64,000 nucleotides of DNA, taken from positions 1-64,000 of the forward strand of contig JANXZM010000100.1 in assembly GCA_025355505.1 (NCBI GenBank), given 5' to 3'. The translations under genes were made by a program, and so were the position numbers. Positions 1 through 8,417 of this stretch are shown piece by piece (within the stretch, counting starts at the first letter, position 1; each line of letters starts with the position of its first letter). Source of the DNA: Acidobacteriaceae bacterium. GTDB lineage: Bacteria; Acidobacteriota; Terriglobia; Terriglobales; Acidobacteriaceae. The notes beneath the pieces are model-generated. The model was not told where the DNA came from, ran no database searches, and worked only from the letters and a program-made list of their open reading frames with translations.

Positions 1-85
1 CTCCGCTCGGACGGCAATGCCGTCGACCTGGGAAAAGTGTAAAGGATGTGGTGATAACGTTGTGTAAGGGATGTGGTGGAACTTT

Positions 86-141
86 ACACCTGAAGGCATA
101 CACCTGATACAAAACATACTTGCACCACGGGCTGTTAAGGA
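86..141 (+). repeat. Dispersed repeat, CTGAAGGC family (partial copy)
   Basis: The stretch carries CTGAAGGCAT, CTGATAC and TTGCACCACGGGCTGTTAAGG, the same order of blocks as the fuller copies near 13.2 kb and 30.75 kb. Just upstream is a degenerate direct repeat of AAGGATGTGGTG (about positions 40-79). No gene is visible in the first 200 bases. Confidence 0.55.
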
Positions 142-205
142 TGATTCGAGGCCCGCGGTGTAAAATCAAGAGCACCGGTTCCCTGCGATGTGACTTCCGG
201 CGAAT

Positions 206-282
206 GGCCCCGTAGCTCAATTGGATAGAGCATCAGACTTCGAATCTGAGGGTTGGGGGTTCGACTCCCTCCGGGGTCACCA
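206..282 (+). tRNA. tRNA-Arg (anticodon TCG), CCA encoded
   Basis: The sequence folds into a cloverleaf. The acceptor stem GGCCCCG pairs with CGGGGTC (one G-U). The D arm contains AGCTCAATTGGATAGAGC. The anticodon stem TCAGA/TCTGA closes the 7-base loop CTTCGAA, which puts TCG at positions 34-36 and so reads CGA arginine codons. The T arm is GGGGGTTCGACTCCCTC, and CCA is encoded after the discriminator A. ORFs called across this stretch are spurious. Confidence 0.95.
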
Positions 283-399
283 TTCCAAAAGCCAGGTCGG
301 CATTCCTGCAAACACAACTCCAGATCATCCCAGCACCCGCACTCTGGTTACTTGCTCGGGGTTTGGTTTCGCGGTGCAATGGCAGTTAGGGAGCGAATT

Positions 400-780
400 A
401 TGGGACGCGTTTTGGGGTTTCTGGGGACGATCATCACGATGGCGATCGGCATGTACATTTATTCTCTGCAGGTCAAGACTTTGACTCCGGGCGCCGGGAG
501 CGGCAGTCCTGAAGAAGTCGCTACCATCACGGGCGTGAAGAATGATCTGATCGGGATCGCTGGTGCCGAGCGCGGATACCTGGCGTCGCAAGGGAAATAT
601 GCTTCGCTGGATGAGCTGATTTCAGGCAACTACATCAGCATCAAGGGGGAGCGCCCGCCGTATATTTACGAGGTCGAAAGCACTGGCGACAGCTTTCGCG
701 CGACTGCCACCCGCACCACCAAAGGCGCTCCGGCACAGCTCTGGATTACGGAAACGATGCAGGTGCAAGCGTCGGACTGA
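400..780 (+). CDS. Pilin-like membrane-anchored protein
   Basis: Protein of 126 residues. The N-terminus has one hydrophobic segment (about residues 5-22) preceded by a single Arg, followed by a soluble domain. The middle region (ERGYLASQGKYASLDELI) and the later YEVESTGDSFRATATR resemble the alpha-helix and beta-sheet of minor type IV pilin-like proteins in Acidobacteriota, but no canonical G|FTLIE prepilin cleavage motif is present. The ORF track extends it upstream through the tRNA. I chose the ATG at 400 because AGGGAG lies 7 bases before it. The ATG at 379 has no such site. The role is inferred; an anchored periplasmic protein is the safe reading. Confidence 0.65.
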   Translation: MGRVLGFLGTIITMAIGMYIYSLQVKTLTPGAGSGSPEEVATITGVKNDLIGIAGAERGYLASQGKYASLDELISGNYISIKGERPPYIYEVESTGDSFRATATRTTKGAPAQLWITETMQVQASD

Positions 781-873
781 AAGTCTTCGATGCCCCGCCC
801 CTAAAGGGGTTTCCTGGGAGCGGCCAGGCGACATCGCTAAAGCTAAAGCCATGCCCTGATACGAAACGTGAGG

Positions 874-1062
874 TCAGGTTTTTTTCCAGTCAGTCAAGGA
901 CATTAGTTCGTCCATGATTTCCTGCAATCTTTGCAATCGCCGTTCCTGATCGGATGCACCGATCATCTTTTTGCCACCTTGCAGGTACAGGCGGTTTGCT
1001 TCACTAATCTCGGCGATTTCTTCTCGCAACTTTCCCACGCGCTCTTTGACGGACTGCGGCAT
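874..1062 (-). CDS. Small coiled-coil hypothetical protein
   Basis: A 62-residue charged protein starting MPQSVKERVGKLREEIAEI. It is almost entirely helical and amphipathic, with heptad-like spacing (VGKLREEIAEI, RRLQRLQEIMDEL), and has no signal peptide or membrane segment. An upstream in-frame ATG would add only Met-Leu. It stands alone between the pilin-like gene and an IS remnant. It is not assigned to a characterised family; composition and a clean stop support it as a real small gene. Confidence 0.5.
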   Translation of the reverse strand: MPQSVKERVGKLREEIAEISEANRLYLQGGKKMIGASDQERRLQRLQEIMDELMSLTDWKKT

Positions 1063-1146
1063 AAGCATAGGCTAGCAGAGCTTTTCCGACCTGGGTAAAG
1101 TTGTTTTCCAACTTTGTGTCGTTGCAACGAGAGAATGTCGTATTAA

Positions 1147-1368
1147 CTGCAACGAGATTGTGTCACCCCGTGTCGATTAAGTAACGGTCGCAAGAGCAGG
1201 GCGACCGGAGAGGTTGTAGATGCGTGGGGTTGGGGGTTTTCGTTTTCGCGCGGTGGTGCGTGGATCTGGGCGACGGTTCGGGCGGCGATCCGCCGATTCT
1301 TCCAAGGGCAGCGGCAGGGTGAGCAGCAGATCGTCACCGCGATAGACGCGCAGCGTGCCATTGAGCGG
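1147..1368 (-). mobile_element. IS remnant: transposase C-terminus and right terminal repeat
   Basis: On the minus strand an ORF fragment (stop at 1177-1179) reads LNGTLRVYRGDDLLLTLPL followed by a basic Pro/Arg-rich tail, the kind of C-terminus seen in DDE transposases of the ISNCY type (assignment tentative). Outside the stop lies CTGCAACGAGATTGTGTCACCCC (1147-1169). This is the mirror image of the end found beside a transposase N-terminus near 31.6 kb, which supports it as a terminal inverted repeat. The fragment stops abruptly at about 1368, where the sialidase-like pseudogene begins, so the rest of the element was deleted. Confidence 0.65.
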
Positions 1369-1370
1369 TC

Positions 1371-2087
1371 AACATCGCCAGCGATATCAGTTACGCGGAG
1401 GCGGGGAGCCTGCGGAGCGCCGGCTTGGCCTCGTCAGCGGTGGATGCCGCGGGCAAAGTGTATGTGATGTGGCCGGATTGCCGCTTCCGCACGAACTGCT
1501 CTTCGAATGACATCGTGTACAGCACGTCGACAAACGGGACGACATGATCGGCGGTGAAGCGCGTGCCGATCGATCCGGTTACGAGCACGGTGGGTCACTT
1601 CATCACCGGCGCGGCGATTGCGCCGGGCACAAAAGGATCTACGGCCCACATCGCGCTCGTTTATTACTTTTATCCGGTGTCGAATTGTGTGAACAACTGC
1701 TTGCTGAATGTCGGGTTCATTCAGTCTTCCACGGCAGGTTCAACGTGGACCGCGGCAGAAACCCTGGCCGGTCCTATGCAGCTCACGTGGCTGCCGAATA
1801 CGTTCTCCGGGACGATGGTGGCGGATTACATCTCCGTGGGATGTGCCGGCGGCAAGGCTTTTCCGGTGTTTGCCGCGGCGCAGGCGAAAACGGGATCTCT
1901 TTTCCACGAGGCGATCTACACCACGACATCGGGTCAGGTTTTGTCCACTCCGGAACTGGAACTGATGAGTGCGGTGAGGGATGTTGCGGTACCGAATGCG
2001 CACTCCGATCACGGGCCGATGGAATACCTGGACCAGGAGCACTTGATTCCGATTTCGGGGAAGCGGCCGCCGGAGCGAAACCGTTAA
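1371..2087 (+). pseudogene. Sialidase/BNR-repeat-like protein, N-truncated with nonsense mutation
   Basis: One frame reads from about 1371 through DAAGKVYVMWPDCRFR and NDIVYSTSTNGTT, meets TGA at 1545-1547, and continues as SAVKRVPIDPVTST up to the stop at 2085-2087. The join NGTT-*-SAV is a BNR-like Asp/Asn-box repeat in which Trp is expected at the stop (NGTTWSAV), so TGG to TGA is the likely lesion. The second repeat (STAGSTWTAAETLAGPMQL) is intact. The N-terminal part is missing and the 5' edge abuts an IS remnant. The family would be a secreted exo-alpha-sialidase-like beta-propeller protein, the inferred class only. The ORF track shows the 3' part as a 177-residue ORF from GTG 1554. Confidence 0.7.
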
Positions 2088-2167
2088 CCACAAAGGCCAC
2101 GAAGGCACACGAAGCAACGGCCTGTGACCAAAAGCCTTCGTGATACTTCGTGGCCTTGGTGGTTCAG
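2085..2167 (+). repeat. Palindromic intergenic repeat, ACCACAAAGGCCACGAAGG type
   Basis: TTAACCACAAAGGCCACGAAGG is followed about 35 bases later by its near-perfect inverse CTTCGTGGCCTTGGTGGTT, so the region can form a long hairpin. The same class of element, with the core CACGGGGACACGGAG, recurs between other genes in the window. Confidence 0.7.
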
Positions 2168-2277
2168 GGTTTTGTGGGTTGCATCGTGAAACTGACCCAC
2201 TACTTCTTGCCTCAACCGTTTGCTCCCCACCCCCGCCCAGCGATATATTTAGCGGGTACCGCTGTTTTGAGTGCCTT

Positions 2278-2640
2278 ATGTTCACTGACTTCACTGCGAA
2301 CGACCGCTGGACCAAGAAACAAGTCCACTGCCTTTACCAGGCTCTGATCGTGGCCATCGCCACCCGCCACGCCGATGCGGTGGACATCAAGTTCCTGGTG
2401 GACGGACGCCCGGTCTGGGTGGCCCTGCCGCACCCGGCCTGGGTGGAATACAAGAACCGAACCGGGAGACTGATCACCGACTCTCTTGCCAAAGAAATCG
2501 CAGGCCATTTTCTAAAAACGGCGTTGGAATCGGGCGAAGGGTTAGGTCGCGAGATGTATTCCCTTACCATCGCGGAGACTCTCCATCACCTGGAAGGCGT
2601 CGTGGCCGGAGCCGAGCCTCCCGTTCCTGCCACCCGCTAG
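2278..2640 (+). CDS. Conserved-type hypothetical protein
   Basis: A cytoplasmic protein of 120 residues starting [15 protein letters not shown], with no signal peptide or membrane segment. It contains a mixed alpha/beta pattern ([34 protein letters not shown]). The ORF track extends it upstream through a palindromic repeat, which is implausible, so I take the ATG at 2278. It lies 160 bases before pckG on the same strand. No function can be named. Confidence 0.6.
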   Translation: MFTDFTANDRWTKKQVHCLYQALIVAIATRHADAVDIKFLVDGRPVWVALPHPAWVEYKNRTGRLITDSLAKEIAGHFLKTALESGEGLGREMYSLTIAETLHHLEGVVAGAEPPVPATR

Positions 2641-2801
2641 CTGGAAAGAACCCTCGAAATGAAGGACAATGTCTGGTTTGTCTTTATCCTGGCGACACGG
2701 GCGGAATCTGTTTACGCAAACTCTCCTTTTTCGCCTGCCGACGCCATTTGCACCGCGCTCTATGGGGATCGCGCAGTTTGCTCTTCGAGAAAAGCGTTCT
2801 T

Positions 2802-4643
2802 ATGTCCAGCCTAACCTCCGATATGGAAACCATGACTGAAAAAAATACTGGAACGAAGCATAAACGGCTGAGCGCTTGGGTGGAAGAAGTTGCCCAGCTC
2901 TGCCAGCCGGATCGAGTGTACTGGTGCGACGGTTCGGACGAGGAATATCAGGCCATTCTACGGCGGATGGTACTGACGGGCACCGCCATCTGGCTGGCCG
3001 ACGAGAAGCGCCCGAACAGCATCCTGGTTCGGTCGAGTCCCGGCGACGTCGCACGTGTCGAAGACCGCACCTTTATCTGTTCGCGAATCCGTGAGGAAGC
3101 TGGGCCCACCAACAACTGGGAAGATCCCACGGCGATGAAGCAGAAGCTGCAAGGGTTGTTCGCGGGTGCGATGTCCGGCCGCGTCATGTACGTGATCCCG
3201 TACAGCATGGGCCCCATCGGCTCGCCAATTGCGAATATCGGTGTCGAGATCACCGACTCCCCTTACGTTGTGGCCAGCATGCACATTATGGCGCGGGTCG
3301 GCTCTCGCGTGCTCCAGGTTCTCGGAAGTGAAGGTGCATTTGTGCGCGGCCTGCACTCCATCGGCGCTCCCCTGGCTCCGAACCAGGCGGATTCGACCTG
3401 GCCCAACAATGCCCAGGAAAAATATATTTGCCACTTTCCGGAGACCCGCGAAGTCTGGTCTTACGGTTCCGGCTACGGTGGCAACGCTCTCCTCGGCAAA
3501 AAGTGTCACGCCCTGCGCATTGCTTCCGTGCAAGCTCGAGACGAAGGCTGGATGGCCGAGCACATGTTGATCCTGAAGATCACCGACCCCTCCGGCCGGG
3601 TCAAGTTCTTCACCGGCGCGTTCCCCTCATCTTGCGGCAAGACGAACCTTGCAATGCTGATCCCGACCATCCCAGGATGGAAAGTCGAAGCCGTGGGCGA
3701 CGACATTGCCTGGATGAAGTTCGGCGACGATGGCCGCCTCTACGCCATCAATCCCGAGCGCGGCTTCTTTGGCGTGGCTCCCGGAACCAGCATGAAGTCG
3801 AACCCCAACGCCATGCTCGCCGCCACGAAAAACGCCATCTTCACCAATTGCGCCATGACTCCCGACGGCGACATATGGTGGGAGCAGATGACTGCGGAAA
3901 AGCCCGCCGAATTGATCGACTGGTTGCGCCGTCCGTGGACTCCGGCTTCTGCTCGCAAGGCAGCTCACCCCAATGCCCGCTTCACCGTTCCCGCCAGCCA
4001 GTGCCCGGTGATTGCGCCGGAGTGGGAGGATCCCAAAGGTGTGCCGATCGACGCCATCCTTTTCGGCGGGCGGCGCGCTGGCATTGTTCCGCTGGTCACC
4101 GAGTCCTTCAATTGGCGGCATGGAACGTTTCTGGGCGCGACCGTCAGCAGCGAAACCACTGCCGCCGCCGCCGGCAAAGTCGGCGAACTTCGTCGCGACC
4201 CGATGGCCATGCTCCCCTTCTGCGGCTACAATATGGGCGATTACTTCGCCCACTTTCTCAAGATCGGCGCCACGCCCGGTGCCAAGCTGCCCAAAATCTA
4301 TTACGTGAACTGGTTTCGCACCGACGACAACGGAAAATTCCTCTGGCCCGGATACGGCGAGAACAGCCGCGTCCTGAAATGGATTTTTGAGCGCTGCGAT
4401 GGCAAAGTGCACGCGGTCGATACGCCCATTGGCAGGCTTCCAGAGCTTGCGGATCTTGATACCAAGGGACTCGACCTTTCTCCCGCGGATGTTGCCAAGT
4501 TGCTCAGCGTGGACTTGCAGGGTTGGCATGCCGAAATCCCATTGATCCGCGAGCACTTTGCCAGGTTCGGCAACCACCTTCCCGAAGGCTTGAACCGGGA
4601 AGTCGCCGAACTGGAAGACCGTCTGGCGAAGGCCAAAAAATAG
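2802..4643 (+). CDS. pckG: Phosphoenolpyruvate carboxykinase (GTP)
   Basis: Converts oxaloacetate and GTP to phosphoenolpyruvate, GDP and CO2, the first committed step of gluconeogenesis. The protein has 613 residues from this start, the usual size for the GTP family. It carries the kinase-1a signature [14 protein letters not shown] near residue 275, the nearby metal and nucleotide segment [20 protein letters not shown], and the FGGRR motif followed by TESFNW. The ATP-dependent enzyme has a different P-loop. The start is uncertain: the ORF opens at 2748, and ATGs at 2802, 2826 and 2835 are all possible because no strong ribosome site distinguishes them. It appears to be transcribed alone. Confidence 0.97.
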   Translation: MSSLTSDMETMTEKNTGTKHKRLSAWVEEVAQLCQPDRVYWCDGSDEEYQAILRRMVLTGTAIWLADEKRPNSILVRSSPGDVARVEDRTFICSRIREEAGPTNNWEDPTAMKQKLQGLFAGAMSGRVMYVIPYSMGPIGSPIANIGVEITDSPYVVASMHIMARVGSRVLQVLGSEGAFVRGLHSIGAPLAPNQADSTWPNNAQEKYICHFPETREVWSYGSGYGGNALLGKKCHALRIASVQARDEGWMAEHMLILKITDPSGRVKFFTGAFPSSCGKTNLAMLIPTIPGWKVEAVGDDIAWMKFGDDGRLYAINPERGFFGVAPGTSMKSNPNAMLAATKNAIFTNCAMTPDGDIWWEQMTAEKPAELIDWLRRPWTPASARKAAHPNARFTVPASQCPVIAPEWEDPKGVPIDAILFGGRRAGIVPLVTESFNWRHGTFLGATVSSETTAAAAGKVGELRRDPMAMLPFCGYNMGDYFAHFLKIGATPGAKLPKIYYVNWFRTDDNGKFLWPGYGENSRVLKWIFERCDGKVHAVDTPIGRLPELADLDTKGLDLSPADVAKLLSVDLQGWHAEIPLIREHFARFGNHLPEGLNREVAELEDRLAKAKK

Positions 4644-4657
4644 ATCGACTGCTGTCA

Positions 4658-4782
4658 CCTCCGAGACGCAGAGAGCGCCGAGAAAGTCTCGTGTCAAGTT
4701 TTCCTCGGGGTGAAACCGGTTGTCTTTCGAAACCGCTAAGATAAGGTGTTCTCGGCGGCCTCCGCGTCTCGGCCGTGAACAG
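4658..4782 (+). repeat. Inverted repeat, CGAGACGCAGAG..GCCGAGAA type
   Basis: CCGAGACGCAGAGAGCGCCGAGAA is mirrored about 80 bases downstream by TTCTCGGCGGCCTCCGCGTCTCGG, giving a long imperfect hairpin behind pckG. Copies of the same arms occur at 8.34-8.42 kb and 16.59-16.70 kb, always just behind a gene end. Confidence 0.7.
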
Positions 4783-4807
4783 GTCTCTCTAGGGGTAAAT
4801 CTAAAAA

Positions 4808-5065
4808 ATGTTCGCCCGGAAAATCCGCGTGGAATACCAGCACGAAGGACAGCTTCAACCTTGTCCTTTGAAATGGCTCGACAATTTCAGCATGCGCAAC
4901 TTCACCAACGCATCGGTCTTTGACGACACGCTGCCGGTGGCCGACGGCTGCCTGGAAATTGGAACGCATGTCCCGCTCGATCGACTCCGGGATGCGATGG
5001 AAGACTGGTTTCGCCGCAAGAGCTATCTGCCCAAAGACGCAACCCTGGTGCTGACCCTGAGCTAG
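4808..5065 (+). CDS. Small hypothetical protein
   Basis: An 85-residue soluble protein starting MFARKIRVEYQHEGQ, ending YLPKDATLVLTLS. It has no transmembrane segment or known motif. It follows pckG on the same strand after a palindromic repeat. The start at 4808 has AGGGG about 15 bases upstream, which is further than ideal. It shows normal coding composition and is probably real, but its function is unknown. Confidence 0.5.
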   Translation: MFARKIRVEYQHEGQLQPCPLKWLDNFSMRNFTNASVFDDTLPVADGCLEIGTHVPLDRLRDAMEDWFRRKSYLPKDATLVLTLS

Positions 5066-5184
5066 CGGCGAGGCCGGGCTGCGCTCAGCTTGGACCCTTC
5101 GTCTTCGCTCAGGGCAGGCTCGCGAGCACGTCCGTCTCTCCACACAAAGGGAGGCTTTCAAAAATGCGCGTTTCTGCGCGGCAC

Positions 5185-5442
5185 TTACTCCTGTTTGGCG
5201 GCTTCGGGCTGCTTGGCAGCTGCTTCGGCTTTTCCTGCATCGCTTTTGGCGTACTTGCGGCGGAAACGCTCGATGCGGCCGGCGGTGTCCATAAGCTTCT
5301 GCTTGCCGGTAAAAAACGGGTGGCAGGCGGAGCAGATTTCTACGCTGATGCCGCCCTTGTGGGTGGAGCGAGTAGTGAATGCGTTACCACAGGCGCAATG
5401 CACGTTGATCTCGCCGTAGCTGGGATGGATGGCTGCTTTCAT
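5185..5442 (-). CDS. rpmE: 50S ribosomal protein L31
   Basis: An 85-residue protein beginning [20 protein letters not shown], a clear L31. It has the zinc-type cysteine pattern: CAC near residues 16-18 and CSAC near 37-40, so it is the zinc-containing (C+) form. The core [23 protein letters not shown] matches the family. The C-terminal tail ([14 protein letters not shown]) is a short low-complexity extension. It sits near the large-subunit central protuberance. It is divergent from the small gene at 4808 and just downstream of hup on the same strand, from which it is separated by a terminator. Confidence 0.95.
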   Translation of the reverse strand: MKAAIHPSYGEINVHCACGNAFTTRSTHKGGISVEICSACHPFFTGKQKLMDTAGRIERFRRKYAKSDAGKAEAAAKQPEAAKQE

Positions 5443-5543
5443 GTCGGTTCCTAAATCCTCGATTCAGACATTCGATTCTACCGGAGTTAAGAAGGATTCA
5501 GCAAGGCTGGTGTTGGCTCTTGCTCTTAGCTGACTATTCCCAA

Positions 5544-5579
5544 AGCAAAACGGCAGGGCCGACCCCCTGCCGTTTTGCT
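5544..5579 (-). terminator. Rho-independent terminator of the HU gene
   Basis: On the minus strand the stem AGCAAAACGGCAGGG pairs with CCCTGCCGTTTTGCT around a short loop, followed by TTTGGG. It lies 25 bases after the HU stop codon. The symmetric A/T flanks could also let it act on the plus strand. Confidence 0.8.
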
Positions 5580-5603
5580 CGTATCCGAAAATTCTGGGGC
5601 CCC

Positions 5604-5885
5604 TTACTTACCTTTATTGACTACTTTCTTAAGTTCATTCCCGGGAGTGAATTTGGCGACTCTACGGGCAGCGATCTTGATGGTGGCACCCGTCTGCGGG
5701 TTTCGGCCATTGCGGGCCTTGCGCTGCGAAACGGAAAACGTGCCGAAACCGATCAAGGCTACTCGGTCCCCTTTTCGAAGGGCAGCGGTAACGCTGTCCA
5801 CGGTGGTGTCGATCGCGGTCGTCGCCTGGGCCTTTGTAATGTTGCAGGCTCCGGCGATCCGGTCAACCAGATTAGCTTTATTCAT
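5604..5885 (-). CDS. hup: HU family nucleoid DNA-binding protein
   Basis: A 93-residue histone-like protein from MNKANLVDRIAGACN. The helical dimerisation half is followed by the HU signature GFGTFSVSQRKARNGRNPQTG, the beta arm with conserved Arg and Pro residues that bends DNA. The ORF track adds five residues (MLGES), but GGAGAG just before the second ATG supports this start. It is followed by its own strong terminator, so it is probably monocistronic. Confidence 0.95.
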   Translation of the reverse strand: MNKANLVDRIAGACNITKAQATTAIDTTVDSVTAALRKGDRVALIGFGTFSVSQRKARNGRNPQTGATIKIAARRVAKFTPGNELKKVVNKGK

Positions 5886-6285
5886 GCTCTCTCCTAACAC
5901 TAGTCGTTACGGTTCCCGCGCATCAGCCGGGGAGGAAAGCTCAACGCGCGAGCACCGGCGATGGCAATTCTCGCCCATACTGCGGGATTGTCAAGGGGAA
6001 ACACGTGCCAGTTGCCGCTTTTAACACCTGAGGCGAACGGTTGGGTAGTGATTGGAGCATGAGTCGACGGCGCCAGTTCTGGTTTATTGATTGGCTACGC
6101 CTGCGAGCTACGGGCTGCGAGCCCGCGGTTTTCCTCGCTTCTCCTCGCTTTTCCTCGCTTCTCCACAATCTGGCGCTGCTCTCCACAGGATGTGCACAGA
6201 GAGGAAACGGTTTCCAGTTGCGGCGCAGGCGGGTTCGGGTGCAGAGTTTAATTACACAACTTGAGTTCAGAAGAAGTTCAGACCT
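5886..6285. other. Divergent intergenic region, no gene seen
   Basis: About 400 bases between divergent hup and the DnaC-like gene. It contains a short tandem of CCTCGCTT(C/T)T three times (about 6131-6163) and two CTCCACA blocks. An A/T-rich stretch (GAGTTTAATTACACAACTTGAG) just before 6286 could hold the promoter of the ATPase gene. The 81-residue minus-strand ORF here has no credible composition. Confidence 0.4.
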
Positions 6286-7062
6286 ATGAAAACAGCAAGC
6301 GAAGTTTGCCCGGCGTGCGCGGGCTCAGGATGGAAGCCGGTTTCCGGAACGCCGGACGGCGGCGTCACCCGCTGCGATTGCCAGTTGCGGGCGCGTGGCG
6401 GCGCCATGATCGCGGCGGCGCGAATTCCCAAGAGATATGAACATTGCGAGCTGTCGAACTTTACGACGGATTTCCCGAGAGCCGATCGCTCGATTGCGCT
6501 GGCCCAGATCAGCGCCTCGCGCTTCGTGCAGGAGTTTGATCCCCGAGACGGGGCTGGCCTTCTGCTGGTCGGCGGGATCGGGACCGGCAAAACCCATCTC
6601 GCGGCGGGCATTCTCAAGGAACTCATTGCGGTCCGAGGAAGCGCCTGCCTTTTTTGCGACTATCGCGAACTGCTAAAACAGATTCAGAACTCCTACAACG
6701 ATTCCGTCAAGGCCACCGAGCTTCAGGTGCTGCGGCCGGTGTTTGAAGCCGAGGTGCTGTTGCTCGATGAACTCGGCGCCGTGAAACCGAGCGAGTGGGT
6801 GTGGGACACGGTCAGCCTCATCCTTAACACGCGCTATAACGACAATCGAACGACCATCATCACCACGAATTTTGCCGACGAGCCGGCTGCGAGTGTGGCT
6901 CGATCGTCGTCATTGTCGCCGGCGCGGGCAGCCGCTCGCGAAGAAACTCTCGGCGACCGCATCGGCGAGCGTATGCGCTCCCGCTTGCACGAGATGTGCC
7001 GCATTGTGAAAATGGACGGGCCCGACTTCCGCCAGAAGTTTAAGAGCGCCAGTTTCGGTTAA
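6286..7062 (+). CDS. DnaC/IstB-like AAA+ ATPase
   Basis: A 258-residue protein. The N-terminus has a small zinc-ribbon-like cluster (CPACAGSG, then CDC, residues 6-30). An ATPase core follows, with Walker A GGIGTGKTH near residue 95 and Walker B VLLLDELGA near 160, then a sensor-like TTIITTNF. This order matches DnaC/DnaI helicase loaders and IstB-type ATPases. No transposase lies next to it, so a replication or primosome role is more likely than transposition; this is inference. An Ala/Ser/Arg-rich insert (SSLSPARAAAREE) precedes the final Arg-finger-like GERMRSRL. Confidence 0.8.
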   Translation: MKTASEVCPACAGSGWKPVSGTPDGGVTRCDCQLRARGGAMIAAARIPKRYEHCELSNFTTDFPRADRSIALAQISASRFVQEFDPRDGAGLLLVGGIGTGKTHLAAGILKELIAVRGSACLFCDYRELLKQIQNSYNDSVKATELQVLRPVFEAEVLLLDELGAVKPSEWVWDTVSLILNTRYNDNRTTIITTNFADEPAASVARSSSLSPARAAAREETLGDRIGERMRSRLHEMCRIVKMDGPDFRQKFKSASFG

Positions 7063-7128
7063 GGCGCTAACCACGAAAGTCCCTAACCACAGGGGACACG
7101 GAGGGCACAGGGGAACACCGGGAAAACA
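7063..7128 (+). repeat. Intergenic repeat, CACAGGGGACACGGAGG type
   Basis: Contains GCTAACCACGAAAGTCC and CTAACCACAGGGGACACGGA, variants of the CACGG(GG)ACACGGAG element seen at 2.1, 11.65, 16.62 and 30.63 kb. Confidence 0.5.
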
Positions 7129-7155
7129 AGGCGTCCTCGGCTGTAGAATCGGCGA

Positions 7156-8337
7156 GTGCTGACCGAACGCATCGAGTTCCGGCCCGAAGTTGACGCCGAG
7201 GTCTTTTCCGGCGTCGCCGCCGCTCCGGCTGTGTTTCTTTTGCGCGGCGAGGACGCGAATTCCGAGCCTTACGTCAGCAAGACCGCGAACCTTCGGCGGA
7301 GGCTGCAGCGGCTGCTTTCCGCTCCGGAAGAGCGGACGAAACGCCTCAACCTGCGGGATCGCGTTCGATGGATTGAATACACGCTGACCGGCTCCGACTT
7401 TGAATCGGCATTCGTGCTCTATCAAGTCCTGCGCGCCTCCTTCCCCAAGACCTACGCGAATCGCCTGCGGCTGCGGTTCGCTCCGCTGGTCAAGCTGCAT
7501 CTGGAAAACGAATTTCCCCGCGCCTCGATCACCATGCGGCTGGGACGAATTTCGGGAAAGCGGATTTCGACAAAAAACGTTTACTACGGGCCGTTTGCTT
7601 CGCGCGTGGCGGCGGAAAAATTTATGAACGACGCGCTCGACTTTTTCAAGATGCGGCGCTGCGTGGAGGACCTCCATCCCGATCCGAAATTTCCCGGCTG
7701 CGTTTATTCCGAGATGAAGATGTGTTTGGCGCCCTGTTTTCGCGGCTGCAGCGATGACGAGTACCGCGCCGAGGTGGTGCGGGTCGAGAATTTTCTGGAC
7801 TCGCGCGGCGAATCGCTGAAGCGGCAGATGGCGGCGGAGCGCGAGGACGCGTCGGCAAAGATGGAATTCGAGACGGCTGCCGCCATTCATGCGCGCCTCG
7901 ACAAGCTCACCCCCGTGCTGCAGCAACTGCCGGAATTTGTCCGCCGGATTGATCAGTCGCACGCCGTGATCGTACAGAAGTGCGTACAGAAGTTCCTGCA
8001 AAAGTCAGCGCCCTCGGAGAGCGTCGCCTTGTTTCGCGTCGACAGTGGCGCAATCACCGGGCCGTTTGAGTTTCCGATCTCCGGCGGGGAACACACCAAG
8101 TCGCAGTCGATGGAAGCGCGCATCCAAGCTGCGCTCGCGGCATTTCCCGCGGCCCAGCCGGCGAGTGCGATTGAGCGCATGGAGCATCTGGCGATCTTGA
8201 AGCGCTGGTGCTATCGCGGAACCCGCGCGGGCGAAATTTTCTTTGCCGATCCCAAGGGAGAACTGCCAATGCGGCGGCTGGTACGGGGGATTGGACGAGT
8301 GTACAAAGGCGAAGCGCCAGAGATTCTTCCCGCGTGA
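7156..8337 (+). CDS. UvrC-like protein lacking the C-terminal nuclease domain
   Basis: A 393-residue relative of the N-terminal half of excinuclease UvrC, starting at a GTG. It has a GIY-YIG-like domain (residues 20-100), a Cys-bearing middle region (GCVYSEMKMCLAPC) and a UvrB/UvrC-type helical hairpin (KMEFETAAAIHARLDKL). The RNase H-like C-terminal endonuclease and the HhH domain of true UvrC (about 600 residues) are absent. The two GIY-YIG motifs read AVF and YVS, so the catalytic Tyr of GIY and the invariant Gly of YIG are replaced. It follows the DnaC-like gene by 93 bases. A non-catalytic or altered repair role is inferred. Confidence 0.75.
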   Translation: MLTERIEFRPEVDAEVFSGVAAAPAVFLLRGEDANSEPYVSKTANLRRRLQRLLSAPEERTKRLNLRDRVRWIEYTLTGSDFESAFVLYQVLRASFPKTYANRLRLRFAPLVKLHLENEFPRASITMRLGRISGKRISTKNVYYGPFASRVAAEKFMNDALDFFKMRRCVEDLHPDPKFPGCVYSEMKMCLAPCFRGCSDDEYRAEVVRVENFLDSRGESLKRQMAAEREDASAKMEFETAAAIHARLDKLTPVLQQLPEFVRRIDQSHAVIVQKCVQKFLQKSAPSESVALFRVDSGAITGPFEFPISGGEHTKSQSMEARIQAALAAFPAAQPASAIERMEHLAILKRWCYRGTRAGEIFFADPKGELPMRRLVRGIGRVYKGEAPEILPA

Positions 8338-8416
8338 CGACCTGTTTACCGCCAAGACGCAGAGCGCGCCGAGAGACCCCAAAAAGGGTTTTCTCGGCGT
8401 CTCGGCGGTGATAAGC
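8338..8416 (+). repeat. Inverted repeat, CCGCCAAGACGCAGAG type
   Basis: TTACCGCCAAGACGCAGAGC and CTCGGCGTCTCGGCGGTGATAA are inverted arms around a short centre. It separates convergent genes and belongs to the same family as the element behind pckG. Confidence 0.65.
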
Positions 8417-8417
8417 C

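Noticed and set aside
1545-1547. TGA in the sialidase-like frame as a possible selenocysteine codon
   Set aside because: The family has Trp here, not Cys, and the gene is also truncated; a nonsense mutation fits better.
3428-4390. 320-residue plus-strand ORF overlapping pckG
   Set aside because: Out-of-frame shadow, Arg-rich, no motif.
3627-4697. 356-residue minus-strand ORF across pckG
   Set aside because: It is the antisense shadow of a clearly conserved gene in GC-rich DNA; no ribosome site or family motif.
6910-8001. 363-residue minus-strand ORF across the DnaC-like and UvrC-like genes
   Set aside because: Antisense of two genes whose motifs are clear.
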